DNA from: Actinomycetes bacterium
GTDB taxonomy: Bacteria; Actinomycetota; Actinomycetes; S36-B12; UBA10799
DNA length: 8,919 bases
Assembly: GCA_029779995.1 (NCBI GenBank)
Contig: JAKOZM010000475.1
Span: 1-8,919 of the forward strand
Direction of reading: 5' to 3'
Below, one piece after another: positions 1 through 6,046 of the stretch. The notes beneath the pieces were generated by a model. That model worked only from the letters and a program-made list of their open reading frames with translations. It ran no database searches and was not told where the DNA came from. A program made the position numbers and the translations under genes. Positions within the stretch are counted from its first letter, which is position 1; each line of letters opens with the position of its first letter.

Positions 1-765
1 GCCGGGGAATACGTCAATGACCATCGGGGCCGGCTGGCCCAGACCGGCGCTGGCGAGGAACAAGCCGCCCTCGTGGAGAGGTGCGCGCAGATCCTGCAGC
101 ACGACCATGACATCACCGCGCAGGCCATGGTGCATCAACACCGCTCGATCGGCGTGGGCCTGTCGGAGATCGCCGAGGGCACCGGCGCCGATCTCGTGGT
201 CGTGGGCAGCGGGCCCGGAGGGTCGCTGGGACGCTTTACGATGGGCAGCACCAGCAACCAGCTCCTGCACCACATCGCGGTACCGCTGGTATTGGTGCCG
301 TCCGGGTACGCCCGCCACGCCCTGCCGACTCTGCGCCGGGTGATGGTTGCCTTCGCACAGGGCGATGAGGGTCGTCTCGCTCTTACCCGCGGGCTCGAAC
401 TCGCCCGTGCGGCCGCCCTGCCCATGGACGTGATGACGATCCTGGTGCGACATCGGGTGTTCGGCTCTGACCTGGGAGCTGATGCAGAGGGGGGTGTGCT
501 CACGGGATCGCTGGAGTTGCTGCGGGACTACCAGGCGCAAGCATTGGCCACCCTCGACACCGACGGGGTGGAGATCTCCACCGACGTGTTGGTTGGCGAT
601 TCGCCTGCCGAAGCCCTCAATCGCGAGGACTGGGAGCCCGGGGACCTGCTGGTCCTCGCCTCGGCCGGAGGTGGGCTGCTTCGGCGCGTGTTCCTTGGGG
701 ACATGACATTCAAGATTCTGCGTGCGGCGACTGTGCCGACATTGGTGCTGCCCCGCCACACCTGA
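1..765 (+). CDS. Tandem-domain universal stress protein (UspA family), 5' end missing
   Basis: The reading frame is already open at base 1, so the true start lies outside the window; 254 residues are visible. Two Usp domains follow one another. The first is cut at its N-terminus and ends near residue 100 with a strand-loop-strand (DLVVVGSG, then GRFTMGSTS, then VPLVLVP) typical of the Usp nucleotide-binding loop. Its G-x2-G-x9-G-S/T motif is nearly complete, with proline at the second glycine. The second domain runs from about residue 113 (RVMVAFA) to the end. Its loop (ASAGGGLLRRVFLGD) ends in GD rather than GS/GT, so ATP binding there may be lost. Usp proteins are cytoplasmic stress or dormancy factors; tandem forms of about 290-300 residues are common in actinobacteria, so roughly 40 residues are missing here. 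The family call is firm; ligand and trigger are unknown. The promoter is outside the window. Confidence 0.9.
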   Translation, partial: AGEYVNDHRGRLAQTGAGEEQAALVERCAQILQHDHDITAQAMVHQHRSIGVGLSEIAEGTGADLVVVGSGPGGSLGRFTMGSTSNQLLHHIAVPLVLVPSGYARHALPTLRRVMVAFAQGDEGRLALTRGLELARAAALPMDVMTILVRHRVFGSDLGADAEGGVLTGSLELLRDYQAQALATLDTDGVEISTDVLVGDSPAEALNREDWEPGDLLVLASAGGGLLRRVFLGDMTFKILRAATVPTLVLPRHT

Positions 766-782
766 TTCGGGCCGCGGCATGG

Positions 783-817
783 GCCCGGCGTTCGTCCCGT
801 GCCCAGGCGTTCGTCCC
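783..817. repeat. Two-copy short direct repeat after the Usp gene
   Basis: The 12-base unit GGCGTTCGTCCC occurs at 787-798 and again at 806-817. The flanking GCCC before each copy is also conserved, giving a near-tandem period of about 19 bases. It lies in the non-coding tail between the Usp stop and the inverted repeat at 911. It may be a duplication relic; no function is visible. Confidence 0.6.
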
Positions 818-910
818 CGCGCTCGACGGGAGGCCGGCGCGCGCGACCTGTACCAAGCCTAAAGTCCACCCTGGCCCTTCTTTCCCCATGAAACCCACTC
901 ACGCTCGAGA

Positions 911-953
911 GCGCGGGCCAAACGCGTCACTCACCGACGCGTTTGGCCCGCGC
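911..953. terminator. Perfect 18-bp inverted repeat between convergent genes, probable bidirectional terminator
   Basis: Bases 911-928 (GCGCGGGCCAAACGCGTC) are exactly complementary to 936-953, leaving a 7-base loop ACTCACC. No T-tract follows on either strand, as is common for GC-rich actinobacterial terminators. It sits 146 bases after the Usp stop. With the U-tract terminator at 989-1022 it separates two converging transcription units. The stem is unusually long and perfect for a terminator, so a protein-binding role cannot be excluded. Confidence 0.75.
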
Positions 954-988
954 CCTAGACCAGTTGGTTGGTGACTCTGGCATCACGC

Positions 989-1022
989 AAAAGAGGGCCG
1001 GTCCCTATGGGAACCGGCCCTC
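989..1022 (-). terminator. Intrinsic terminator of the small-protein operon
   Basis: Read on the minus strand, a 10-bp GC-rich stem (1022-1013 pairing with 1002-993) is extended by three further GC pairs after a single bulged A, with a 3-base loop. It is followed directly by TTTT (992-989). It starts 15 bases after the stop of the 1037-1237 gene, the classical position for Rho-independent termination. Confidence 0.8.
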
Positions 1023-1036
1023 CTCGCAATCCGTGA

Positions 1037-1237
1037 TCAGGCTTCTGGCGACGTCGCGCCACCGGCCTTGTCCACGAGGCCCTTGACCGCGTCGACGGCC
1101 TGGTCGACCTTGTCAGCGTGCTCGCCCGGAACCATGCCCTTGACCTTTTCCGCGACCATGTCGACACCTTCTTTGACCTTGTCGGCGTTATCCACCGCGA
1201 GATCCTTGGCCTGGTTGGCCATGTCCTCGATACCCAT
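1037..1237 (-). CDS. Small MT0933-antitoxin-like protein (acidic, 66 aa)
   Basis: The protein has 66 residues, is predicted to be almost wholly helical, and contains no cysteine or arginine. It resembles the MT0933-like (Rv0909-like) antitoxin family by the unit [NH]ADKV-x2-[GA]VD, present twice: residues 17-26 (NADKVKEGVD) and 40-49 (HADKVDQAVD). Fourteen Asp/Glu against eight Lys give a net charge of about -6. The ATG start has AGAGGAG a few bases upstream. It is probably the second gene of a unit with the 1298-1474 gene, 60 bases upstream, and the U-tract terminator follows it. In Mycobacterium tuberculosis the family member Rv0909 is paired with the toxin Rv0910; no toxin gene lies beside this one. 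The family assignment is from memory of the repeat pattern; the role is unknown. Confidence 0.75.
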   Translation of the reverse strand: MGIEDMANQAKDLAVDNADKVKEGVDMVAEKVKGMVPGEHADKVDQAVDAVKGLVDKAGGATSPEA

Positions 1238-1297
1238 ATGTACTCCTCTGCTGTGGCGGGAACCTCAGCGTAGTGATCATTGGGACACGAAGCAGGT

Positions 1298-1474
1298 CTA
1301 CTTGGCCTTGTCCAGACCCTTCTTGGCGTAACCCGCCGCCTTGTCGATGTAACTGCTCTTCGTCGGCTGCTTCTGCTTGGCCGACGAAGCAGCCTTGTCA
1401 ATGCCAGAGTTGATCTTGTCGGAGTGCTGGGCCGCTAGTTTGCTCGCTTGCTTGGCCCACTTTGAGAATGCCAT
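1298..1474 (-). CDS. Small basic MT0933-antitoxin-like protein (58 aa)
   Basis: The protein has 58 residues and is rich in Lys, Ala and Ser, with 13 Lys against 4 Asp, no Glu and no Arg (net about +9). Residues 17-26 (HSDKINSGID) match the repeat unit of the neighbouring 66-aa protein at the same position; a looser copy (IDKAAGYAKKGLDKA) lies near the C-terminus. The ATG at 1474 is chosen because AAGGGAG lies about six bases before it; an in-frame GTG at 1492 would remove this ribosome site from the leader. An extended -10 promoter sits directly upstream. It may be an antitoxin-like or nucleic-acid-binding helical protein; basic lysine-rich small proteins can also coat DNA. No toxin partner is adjacent. 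Gene reality is well supported; function is unknown. Confidence 0.7.
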   Translation of the reverse strand: MAFSKWAKQASKLAAQHSDKINSGIDKAASSAKQKQPTKSSYIDKAAGYAKKGLDKAK

Positions 1475-1494
1475 GGTTGCTCCCTTCCTCACTC

Positions 1495-1503
1495 ATCATA
1501 ACA
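1495..1503 (-). promoter_or_regulatory. Extended -10 promoter for the small-protein operon
   Basis: On the minus strand the sequence TGTTATGAT reads as an extended -10 (TGn followed by TATGAT, five of six bases matching TATAAT). No good -35 is seen at 17-18 bases, which fits extended -10 promoters. The predicted start near 1488 gives a leader of about 14 bases that still contains the ribosome site AAGGGAG. It lies in the 37-base... gap (1493-1529) after the oxidoreductase stop, so the small genes can be expressed separately from it. Confidence 0.55.
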
Positions 1504-1529
1504 AGAACTAGACTTCGCCTATTCCAGTC

Positions 1530-2978
1530 CTATCCCAGCCACTTCGCGCAGGCCCGCTCGGCCAGCGCCGTGATCGTCCACGACGGGTTCACCCCGATGT
1601 TCTCGGGTACAACGGAGCCGTCCATGATGCGCAGACCCGGATAAGCCGGCACGCGCTGCTGCGCATCCACGACCTCGCCAAGAACCGCACCGCCGAGAAT
1701 GTGCGCCGTCGCCCCGATTCCGAACACACTCTCCAGAACGGTGGTGTACGCCCGTCCGCCACTCACCTGGGCAACCGCGCGTCCGGCGGCGTCGGCCTGC
1801 GGCAAGGACACCGGCACGGGATCCACTCCGGCGGGCACCAGGGAGCGCATCCGGCCGCCCCGCCACTCCAGCGCCAGTTCGTTGTCCGCGTTCTGCATCA
1901 CGGTCAGAATCGTCACCCGCTTGTGCCAGTCCCGGGTCCACAGGTTGGCCGTGAAACCGCGGGGATCACGCAGCAACGACGTAAGAGTTGCGCGTCGCCG
2001 GGAGGCTCCCTCGCCGGGCACCGGCGCCAAGTAGTAGCGCATGAAGCCGTAGGAGGCGGGGAACCGGTTGTTGGTGACATGGGTCTTCGGATCCGGGTAG
2101 AAGTCGCTCGAAATCGTTGCGCCTTCGGTGACATCCGTGCCCGCTGGGTGCAGGATCGCCGCGAACGCCTCGGAGTTGGTGCGGACCTTGCGCCCCAGGC
2201 TGGCAGGCAGGTCCGGCAACGTCGCCCACTTGTCGCGGCAAGCCAGCAACAACTCGACGGTTCCGAGGACCCCCGCTGCCAGCACGACCTCGCGGGCCTC
2301 GACACTGGACACCGCCCCGCTGAACGGGTTACGCGTGACCACCCGCCAGCCATCAGCCAACGGAACCAAGATCTCGGCCTTTGTCACGGGCCGCACCTCG
2401 GCACCCAAAGCCTCGGCCTCGGGCAGGTAGCGGAACTCCTTCGCCCCGTGCGGACAGCCCGTGATGCACTGCCCACAGGCCACGCAATCGGCGAAGCGGA
2501 TGCCCTGAGGGGTCTTGCCGAAGGTGTCCCCGGCGCCCAGTTGTTGCGAGGCGGCCTGCAGCCAGTCGTCCTGCACACCCCACTGCGGGTTGACCTCCCT
2601 GCCCAACATCAACGCGGCCCGCTCGTAGTGCGGCGCCAGTTCCGTGGCCCAATCGACCCCCGTGCGTGTCCAGGCGCCACTGAACTCGGAGGGTTTGAGC
2701 AACACAGCGGCATAGACGATCGAACCGCCGCCGACGCCGACACCCCCGACGACCATGACGTGGCGCAACACCTTCTGCCGGAAGTAGCCACGCAATCCCA
2801 GCGCCGGCTCCCACAACAGGGCCATCGGCTTGGCCGCCCCCGCTTGCAGGTCCGCGGGCGACAACCGCCTGCCCTGTTCCAGGACGACCACCCGCTTACC
2901 TGCCTGCGCTGCGCGCAAGGCCGCGACGCTGCCCCCGAATCCCGACCCAATCACCGCGACGTCGTACATATCAGCCAT
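1530..2978 (-). CDS. GMC-family FAD-dependent oxidoreductase (cholesterol-oxidase-like) with ferredoxin-like Cys motif
   Basis: The protein has 482 residues. An N-terminal Rossmann FAD motif (VIGSGFGGS, residues 9-17) ends in an acidic residue at VVVLEQG (31-36). The second GMC signature is GGVGVGGGSIVYA (78-90). The C-terminal GMC domain has the expected active-site histidine in GATAHILGG (422-430), then the flavin-contacting end MDGSVVPENIGVNPSWTITALAER (452-475; H426 and N464 are the likely catalytic pair). Inserted between them is CVACGQCITGCP (165-176), a C-x2-C-x2-C-x3-C-P pattern identical to a 4Fe-4S ferredoxin signature; the long-chain alcohol and cholesterol oxidase branch of GMC enzymes often has a related Cys motif. 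Substrate is unknown; a sterol or hydrophobic alcohol is plausible. There is no signal peptide, so it is probably cytoplasmic. The ATG is preceded by GGAG. It is somewhat shorter than mycobacterial ChoD, as I recall that protein. Confidence 0.9.
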   Translation of the reverse strand: MADMYDVAVIGSGFGGSVAALRAAQAGKRVVVLEQGRRLSPADLQAGAAKPMALLWEPALGLRGYFRQKVLRHVMVVGGVGVGGGSIVYAAVLLKPSEFSGAWTRTGVDWATELAPHYERAALMLGREVNPQWGVQDDWLQAASQQLGAGDTFGKTPQGIRFADCVACGQCITGCPHGAKEFRYLPEAEALGAEVRPVTKAEILVPLADGWRVVTRNPFSGAVSSVEAREVVLAAGVLGTVELLLACRDKWATLPDLPASLGRKVRTNSEAFAAILHPAGTDVTEGATISSDFYPDPKTHVTNNRFPASYGFMRYYLAPVPGEGASRRRATLTSLLRDPRGFTANLWTRDWHKRVTILTVMQNADNELALEWRGGRMRSLVPAGVDPVPVSLPQADAAGRAVAQVSGGRAYTTVLESVFGIGATAHILGGAVLGEVVDAQQRVPAYPGLRIMDGSVVPENIGVNPSWTITALAERACAKWLG

Positions 2979-3053
2979 TCAACTCCGTCTGAGCGCCCGG
3001 CAATGCCCGCTTGGCCGTTTCTGATCTCAGGCGCTGTGCCAAGAACTCGTTTG

Positions 3054-3109
3054 TATCCTTTTTGGGTCCTGCTGCGTCCTGCACGGTGTAACGGACCTAA
3101 TACAGGAGG
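3054..3109 (+). promoter_or_regulatory. Possible promoter, leader hairpin and strong RBS of the YgaP-like gene
   Basis: The 136-base divergent gap 2979-3114 holds a possible -10 TATCCT (3054-3059) without a recognisable -35. The leader can fold GGTCC (3065-3069) against GGACC (3093-3097). A near-perfect Shine-Dalgarno AGGAGG at 3104-3109 lies five bases before the ATG and is the firm part of this call. No convincing promoter for the divergent oxidoreductase was found, although TTGGCA occurs on the minus strand at 3042-3037. Confidence 0.4.
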
Positions 3110-3114
3110 ACGAA

Positions 3115-3327
3115 ATGATCACCAACGAATCCAACATCGACCGCATCATCCGCGTCGTCATCGCCGTGGCCGCCTTCGTCGCCGCTTTCGCGGTGGGCCT
3201 GGGCAGCGTCGGCGGGATCATCCTCGCCGTGGTCGGCGCCATCATGCTGGTCACCGCCGCCGTGGGCTTCTGCCCGATCTACCGGGTGTTCGGAATGTCG
3301 ACGTGCAAGGTGCCCGCTGCGAAGTAG
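3115..3327 (+). CDS. YgaP-like small membrane protein (DUF2892)
   Basis: The protein has 70 residues and two membrane helices (about 10-28 and 31-51), preceded by the polar, IDR-containing start typical of DUF2892 (NIDRIIRVVIA, residues 7-17). After the second helix the family's conserved end is present: VGFCPIYRVFGMSTC (residues 50-64), with cysteines C53 and C64. The family name comes from the membrane part of Escherichia coli YgaP, a membrane rhodanese; here there is no rhodanese domain, only the membrane module. The start is firm because of the AGGAGG site. It appears to be a single-gene unit closed by the hairpin at 3343-3375. Function is unknown; a link to sulfur or redox chemistry is inferred only from the family name and the two conserved cysteines. 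Confidence 0.85.
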   Translation: MITNESNIDRIIRVVIAVAAFVAAFAVGLGSVGGIILAVVGAIMLVTAAVGFCPIYRVFGMSTCKVPAAK

Positions 3328-3342
3328 CTGCCCGAACGTGAT

Positions 3343-3375
3343 GCGCCGCCCAGACCCAAGAGGGATGGGCGGCGC
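3343..3375 (+). terminator. GC-rich hairpin terminator after the YgaP-like gene
   Basis: GCGCCGCCCA (3343-3352) pairs perfectly with TGGGCGGCGC (3366-3375) across a 13-base loop. There is no T-tract. It starts 15 bases after the stop and 38 bases before the sigma gene, so it probably insulates the two. Confidence 0.65.
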
Positions 3376-3400
3376 GCTCATGTGGGCCAAAGGCCACCGG

Positions 3401-3412
3401 TAACCTCACCAC
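3401..3412 (+). promoter_or_regulatory. Putative -10 of a leaderless sigma-factor transcript
   Basis: TAACCT (3401-3406) fits the actinobacterial -10 pattern TAnnnT and is followed by exactly six bases, so the predicted transcription start falls on the GTG start codon at 3413. No Shine-Dalgarno precedes the GTG, as expected for a leaderless mRNA. The same TAA is an in-frame stop, so no earlier start is possible. No clear -35 is seen. Confidence 0.5.
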
Positions 3413-4168
3413 GTGGACGTTCGCGATCAGTTGCCCGAGCAGATTCCAGCCCTGAGGCGGTATGTGCGCGCCATCACCCGCGACACCGCCACCGCCGACG
3501 ACATCGTCCAGGAGACCCTCGCCCGGGCCTTGGAGAAGGCAGAAAGCCTGCAGGATGCCGGTGCTCTGCGGTCATGGCTATTCCGCATCGCCCACAACAC
3601 GACCATCGATTACTACCGTCGCCAGCGAGAGGACCCCAGTGAGGACATCGCCGTGGAGGTGGAGCAGCGCTGGCATGACGACGACTACACCGTCGACGCC
3701 GACATCGTCGTGGCCCGGGCGGAGACCACCGAGGAGGTCCGCGATGCCCTGGTTCGACTGCCTTACGCCTACCGCAGCGTCGTCGTCCTGCACGATGCGC
3801 AGGGTTGGACCGCCCGCGAGATCGCCGAGGTCATGGACCTCGGCCTGCCGGCGACAAAACAACGTCTTCGCCGCGGCCGGATGATGATGGTGTCGGCCAT
3901 GGCGCAAGGCCACGAACGCCGGGTTGCCACCTCTGGGGTGCCCCTGCGGTGCTGGGATGCACGTCAGCACGTCAGCGCCTACCTCGACGGTGAGCTTCCG
4001 GCAGGAACGGCTGCTGCGGTCGAACGCCATCTGGCCGGCTGTCCCACGTGTCCCCCGCTGTACGCGTCCTTGGTCAGTGTGCGCGACGCCATGGGCGGCA
4101 TGCGTGACCCCGACGCCGTCGTCCCCGATCCGGTGGCCGCCAAGATCCGCGACGGCAAGCAGGTCTGA
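3413..4168 (+). CDS. ECF sigma factor fused to a C-terminal zinc-finger anti-sigma (ZAS) domain
   Basis: The protein has 251 residues. Sigma region 2 spans about 10-72, with the core-binding helix ADDIVQETLARAL (28-40) and the -10 recognition stretch LRSWLFRIAHNTTIDYYRR (52-70). After an acidic linker (about 73-104), region 4 follows (about 107-156), with the helix-turn-helix WTAREIAEVMDLGLPATKQRLRRGR (132-156). The last 75 residues look like a zf-HC2 anti-sigma domain: C180, AYLDGELPAG (189-198), and ERHLAGCPTC (204-213). This gives C180-x25-H206-x3-C210-x2-C213, the ligand spacing of zinc anti-sigma proteins such as RsrA. The protein probably starts transcription from a stress regulon while its own zinc domain restrains it, perhaps released by oxidation. 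No separate anti-sigma gene is adjacent. The gene ends 7 bases from the convergent ABC gene. Domain calls are strong; the regulatory model is inference. Confidence 0.88.
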   Translation: MDVRDQLPEQIPALRRYVRAITRDTATADDIVQETLARALEKAESLQDAGALRSWLFRIAHNTTIDYYRRQREDPSEDIAVEVEQRWHDDDYTVDADIVVARAETTEEVRDALVRLPYAYRSVVVLHDAQGWTAREIAEVMDLGLPATKQRLRRGRMMMVSAMAQGHERRVATSGVPLRCWDARQHVSAYLDGELPAGTAAAVERHLAGCPTCPPLYASLVSVRDAMGGMRDPDAVVPDPVAAKIRDGKQV

Positions 4169-4175
4169 GCCGTCG

Positions 4176-4952
4176 TCAGTGGGCCAGTGCCGTCGGCTGC
4201 TCCACATGGGTCAGTTTGCCGTCCAGAATCTCAAAGACCCGGTCGGTGTACTCGACCATGCGCAGATCGTGGGTGACCATGATGCCGGTCTTTCCACGCT
4301 GCTTGATCTCGCGGGCGAGCAACTGCACGACCTGCCGGCCGAGTTGAGTGTCCAAGGCCGCAGTCGGCTCGTCCACAAGAATCAGATCAGGATCGTTCAT
4401 CAGCGCACGGCCGATCGCCACCCGCTGCCGCTCTCCCCCGGACAACTGCTCCGGGACGTTTTTCGCGCGGGCGGCGAGCCCGAGTTCCTCAAGGAGCTGG
4501 TCGGCGCGGGCGTGTGCTTCCTTGCGCGAGATTCGCTTCTGCAGCGTTGATACGTAAAGCAGGTTCTCGCGGGCGTTGAGAAAGGGCACGAGGTTAGCGC
4601 TCTGGAACACAAAACCCACCCGCTCCGCCCGGAACTTCGTCAGCTCGCGAGTGCTCAAGGTGGCGACGTCCGTCCCGGCAAGATTGATCGATCCCGACGT
4701 AGGAGCCAGCAGCCCCCCGATCATCGAGATCAAGGTCGTCTTACCCGAACCGGACGGCCCCAGCAGCGCCACGAACTCACCCTGATCCACGGCCATCGTG
4801 GCCGTGTCCACAGCCCGGACCTCGGTATCGCCGGAACTGTAAATCTTGCTCACGGCATCGACATGCAGGATCGCTTCAGCATGGCTCGCGGCGTCGGCGC
4901 TCGGGTCCAGACCCGGATCCTGCGGGTGGGCCGGCACAAAATCGTCGTTCAC
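4176..4952 (-). CDS. ABC transporter ATP-binding protein (MacB/LolD type)
   Basis: The protein has 258 residues and all ABC ATPase motifs: Walker A GPSGSGKT (65-72), Q-loop glutamine Q117 in VFQSANLVPFLNA, signature LSGGE (170-174), Walker B LILVDE (190-195) and switch histidine H228. The overall pattern, including NLVPFLNARENLL after the Q-loop, is that of the MacB/LolD/DevA/HrtA group, which powers FtsX-like permeases that push substrates out of the membrane rather than importing them. About 28 residues precede the ABC fold, rich in Asp and His; no internal Met allows a shorter start. The GTG start overlaps the upstream permease stop by four bases (GTGA) and is preceded by GGAGG seven bases away. 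It is the last gene of the operon. The substrate is unknown; with a MarR-type regulator nearby, a drug, lipid or haem-like toxic compound is plausible. Confidence 0.93.
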   Translation of the reverse strand: MNDDFVPAHPQDPGLDPSADAASHAEAILHVDAVSKIYSSGDTEVRAVDTATMAVDQGEFVALLGPSGSGKTTLISMIGGLLAPTSGSINLAGTDVATLSTRELTKFRAERVGFVFQSANLVPFLNARENLLYVSTLQKRISRKEAHARADQLLEELGLAARAKNVPEQLSGGERQRVAIGRALMNDPDLILVDEPTAALDTQLGRQVVQLLAREIKQRGKTGIMVTHDLRMVEYTDRVFEILDGKLTHVEQPTALAH

Positions 4953-6046
4953 AGGGTTCCTCCGATGGCGGTTGCAGGGTCGATCCGGGCGATCCGGCGC
5001 AGGGAGAACGCAGCTCCCACCACACCGGCCACCAGGGTGAAGATGGCGATGGTCACAAGGGTTTCGGTTCGGAAAAGGGTGGGCACTTCCTCGGGCACGA
5101 CAGCACCCAGAACACGGGAGGCGAGCGCGCCGATCACGACGCCGATCGCGGAGGCGATCAACGCTTGCACCACGACCCCGGCACCCAATTTGCGCGTAGG
5201 GGTTCCCAGTGCCTTGAGAGCTGCGAACAACTCCCGCTTCTCCAGCACGATCAACGCGAAGAAGAGCGCAACGACTAGGCCGGCGACCGCCAGCGTGGTG
5301 TAGATGATCGAGTTCAACGTCGACTTCTGCTGCTCTACCCCTGGGATCGCCAGCCCTGTGGCATCGGCGCTTAGCACCGTCAGATCCGGTGTCTCGCTGG
5401 CGATCTGCTCCGCGGTCACTCCGGTTTCGGTCTCGATGGCCACGGCGTTGACGTCGTCAGTGACCCCGGTGAACTCAGGTCGCACCTCGTTGCGCATGGT
5501 GCGCCAGGTATCGATCGTCGTCCACACCGTCGGCTGCAGTTGGTAGGCCGAGTCGCGGGTGATCCCGACGACCTCGACCGACGTGGTACCCACGGTCAGC
5601 GTCTCCCCGATGTCCACCCCCAGGGACTGGTCCACGGCGGCCACCCCGTTCTCACCCGGATTGGGCAGACGCCCGTCGGCCAGCGTGGTGGGCACGCCGG
5701 CGCCGGTCGGGTCGATTCCGAAGACGGCCAGGTCGTATTCGTCGGCGGTCCCCTTGCCGCTGGTCAGCAGAACACCCACGCCGGAGGCCTTAGCCACGCC
5801 CGGGGCTTCCTCGACCTCTTTGACCTCGGCAGGCGTCATGCTCGAGCGCACCAGGGATCCCTTGGCGTCCGGGGAGAAGGCATAAGCCGTCGCGTTGGTG
5901 CTTCGCACCGCCCCGGTCGCTCCGAAGAACAGCCCATCGGACAGTGCGCCCAGAGTCAGCACCAGGAACACGATCAGCGACAGAGCGCCGATGATCGAGG
6001 CGAACCGGCCTTTGCCGCGCCGGATCTCATTGAGCGAAAGCATCAT
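4949..6046 (-). CDS. ABC transporter permease, FtsX/MacB-like domain (second of two)
   Basis: The protein has 365 residues with the DevC/HrtB layout: an N-terminal membrane helix (about 16-38), an extracellular domain of about 200 residues (about 40-245), then three helices (about 247-268, 290-312 and 329-348). The FtsX-domain signature lies between helices 2 and 3 (EKRELFAALKALGTPTRKL, 269-287), and the usual tail is SLRRIARIDPATAIGG (348-363). It starts with ATG overlapping the stop of the upstream permease by four bases (ATGA), with AGGTG upstream, and itself overlaps the ATPase start. It shares the architecture and tail of the other permease (SIRRITKIDPFTAAG there), which suggests an ancient duplication and a heterodimeric channel. 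Substrate is unknown. Confidence 0.9.
   Translation of the reverse strand: MMLSLNEIRRGKGRFASIIGALSLIVFLVLTLGALSDGLFFGATGAVRSTNATAYAFSPDAKGSLVRSSMTPAEVKEVEEAPGVAKASGVGVLLTSGKGTADEYDLAVFGIDPTGAGVPTTLADGRLPNPGENGVAAVDQSLGVDIGETLTVGTTSVEVVGITRDSAYQLQPTVWTTIDTWRTMRNEVRPEFTGVTDDVNAVAIETETGVTAEQIASETPDLTVLSADATGLAIPGVEQQKSTLNSIIYTTLAVAGLVVALFFALIVLEKRELFAALKALGTPTRKLGAGVVVQALIASAIGVVIGALASRVLGAVVPEEVPTLFRTETLVTIAIFTLVAGVVGAAFSLRRIARIDPATAIGGTL

Noticed and set aside
852..871. Possible DosR-type box near the Usp gene (contains CTAAAGTCC)
   Set aside because: Only about 12 of 20 consensus positions match, the left half-site is poor, and no plus-strand gene follows it.
888..974. 28-residue plus-strand ORF beginning ATG at 888
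   Set aside because: No ribosome site, and most of it is the 18-bp inverted repeat, so it is best explained as chance.
3021..3030. CTGA-TC-TCAG dyad resembling the 7210-7220 dyad
   Set aside because: Four-base arms with different spacing are expected by chance; no support for a shared operator.
1701..3341. A 546-codon open frame on the plus strand
   Set aside because: It lies antisense to the GMC oxidoreductase and runs through the YgaP-like gene in another frame. Its translation is rich in Arg, Gly, His and Gln without domains, as expected for a high-GC shadow frame.
3578..4207. 209-codon minus-strand frame across the sigma gene
   Set aside because: Antisense shadow of a clear ECF sigma factor; no recognisable domain.
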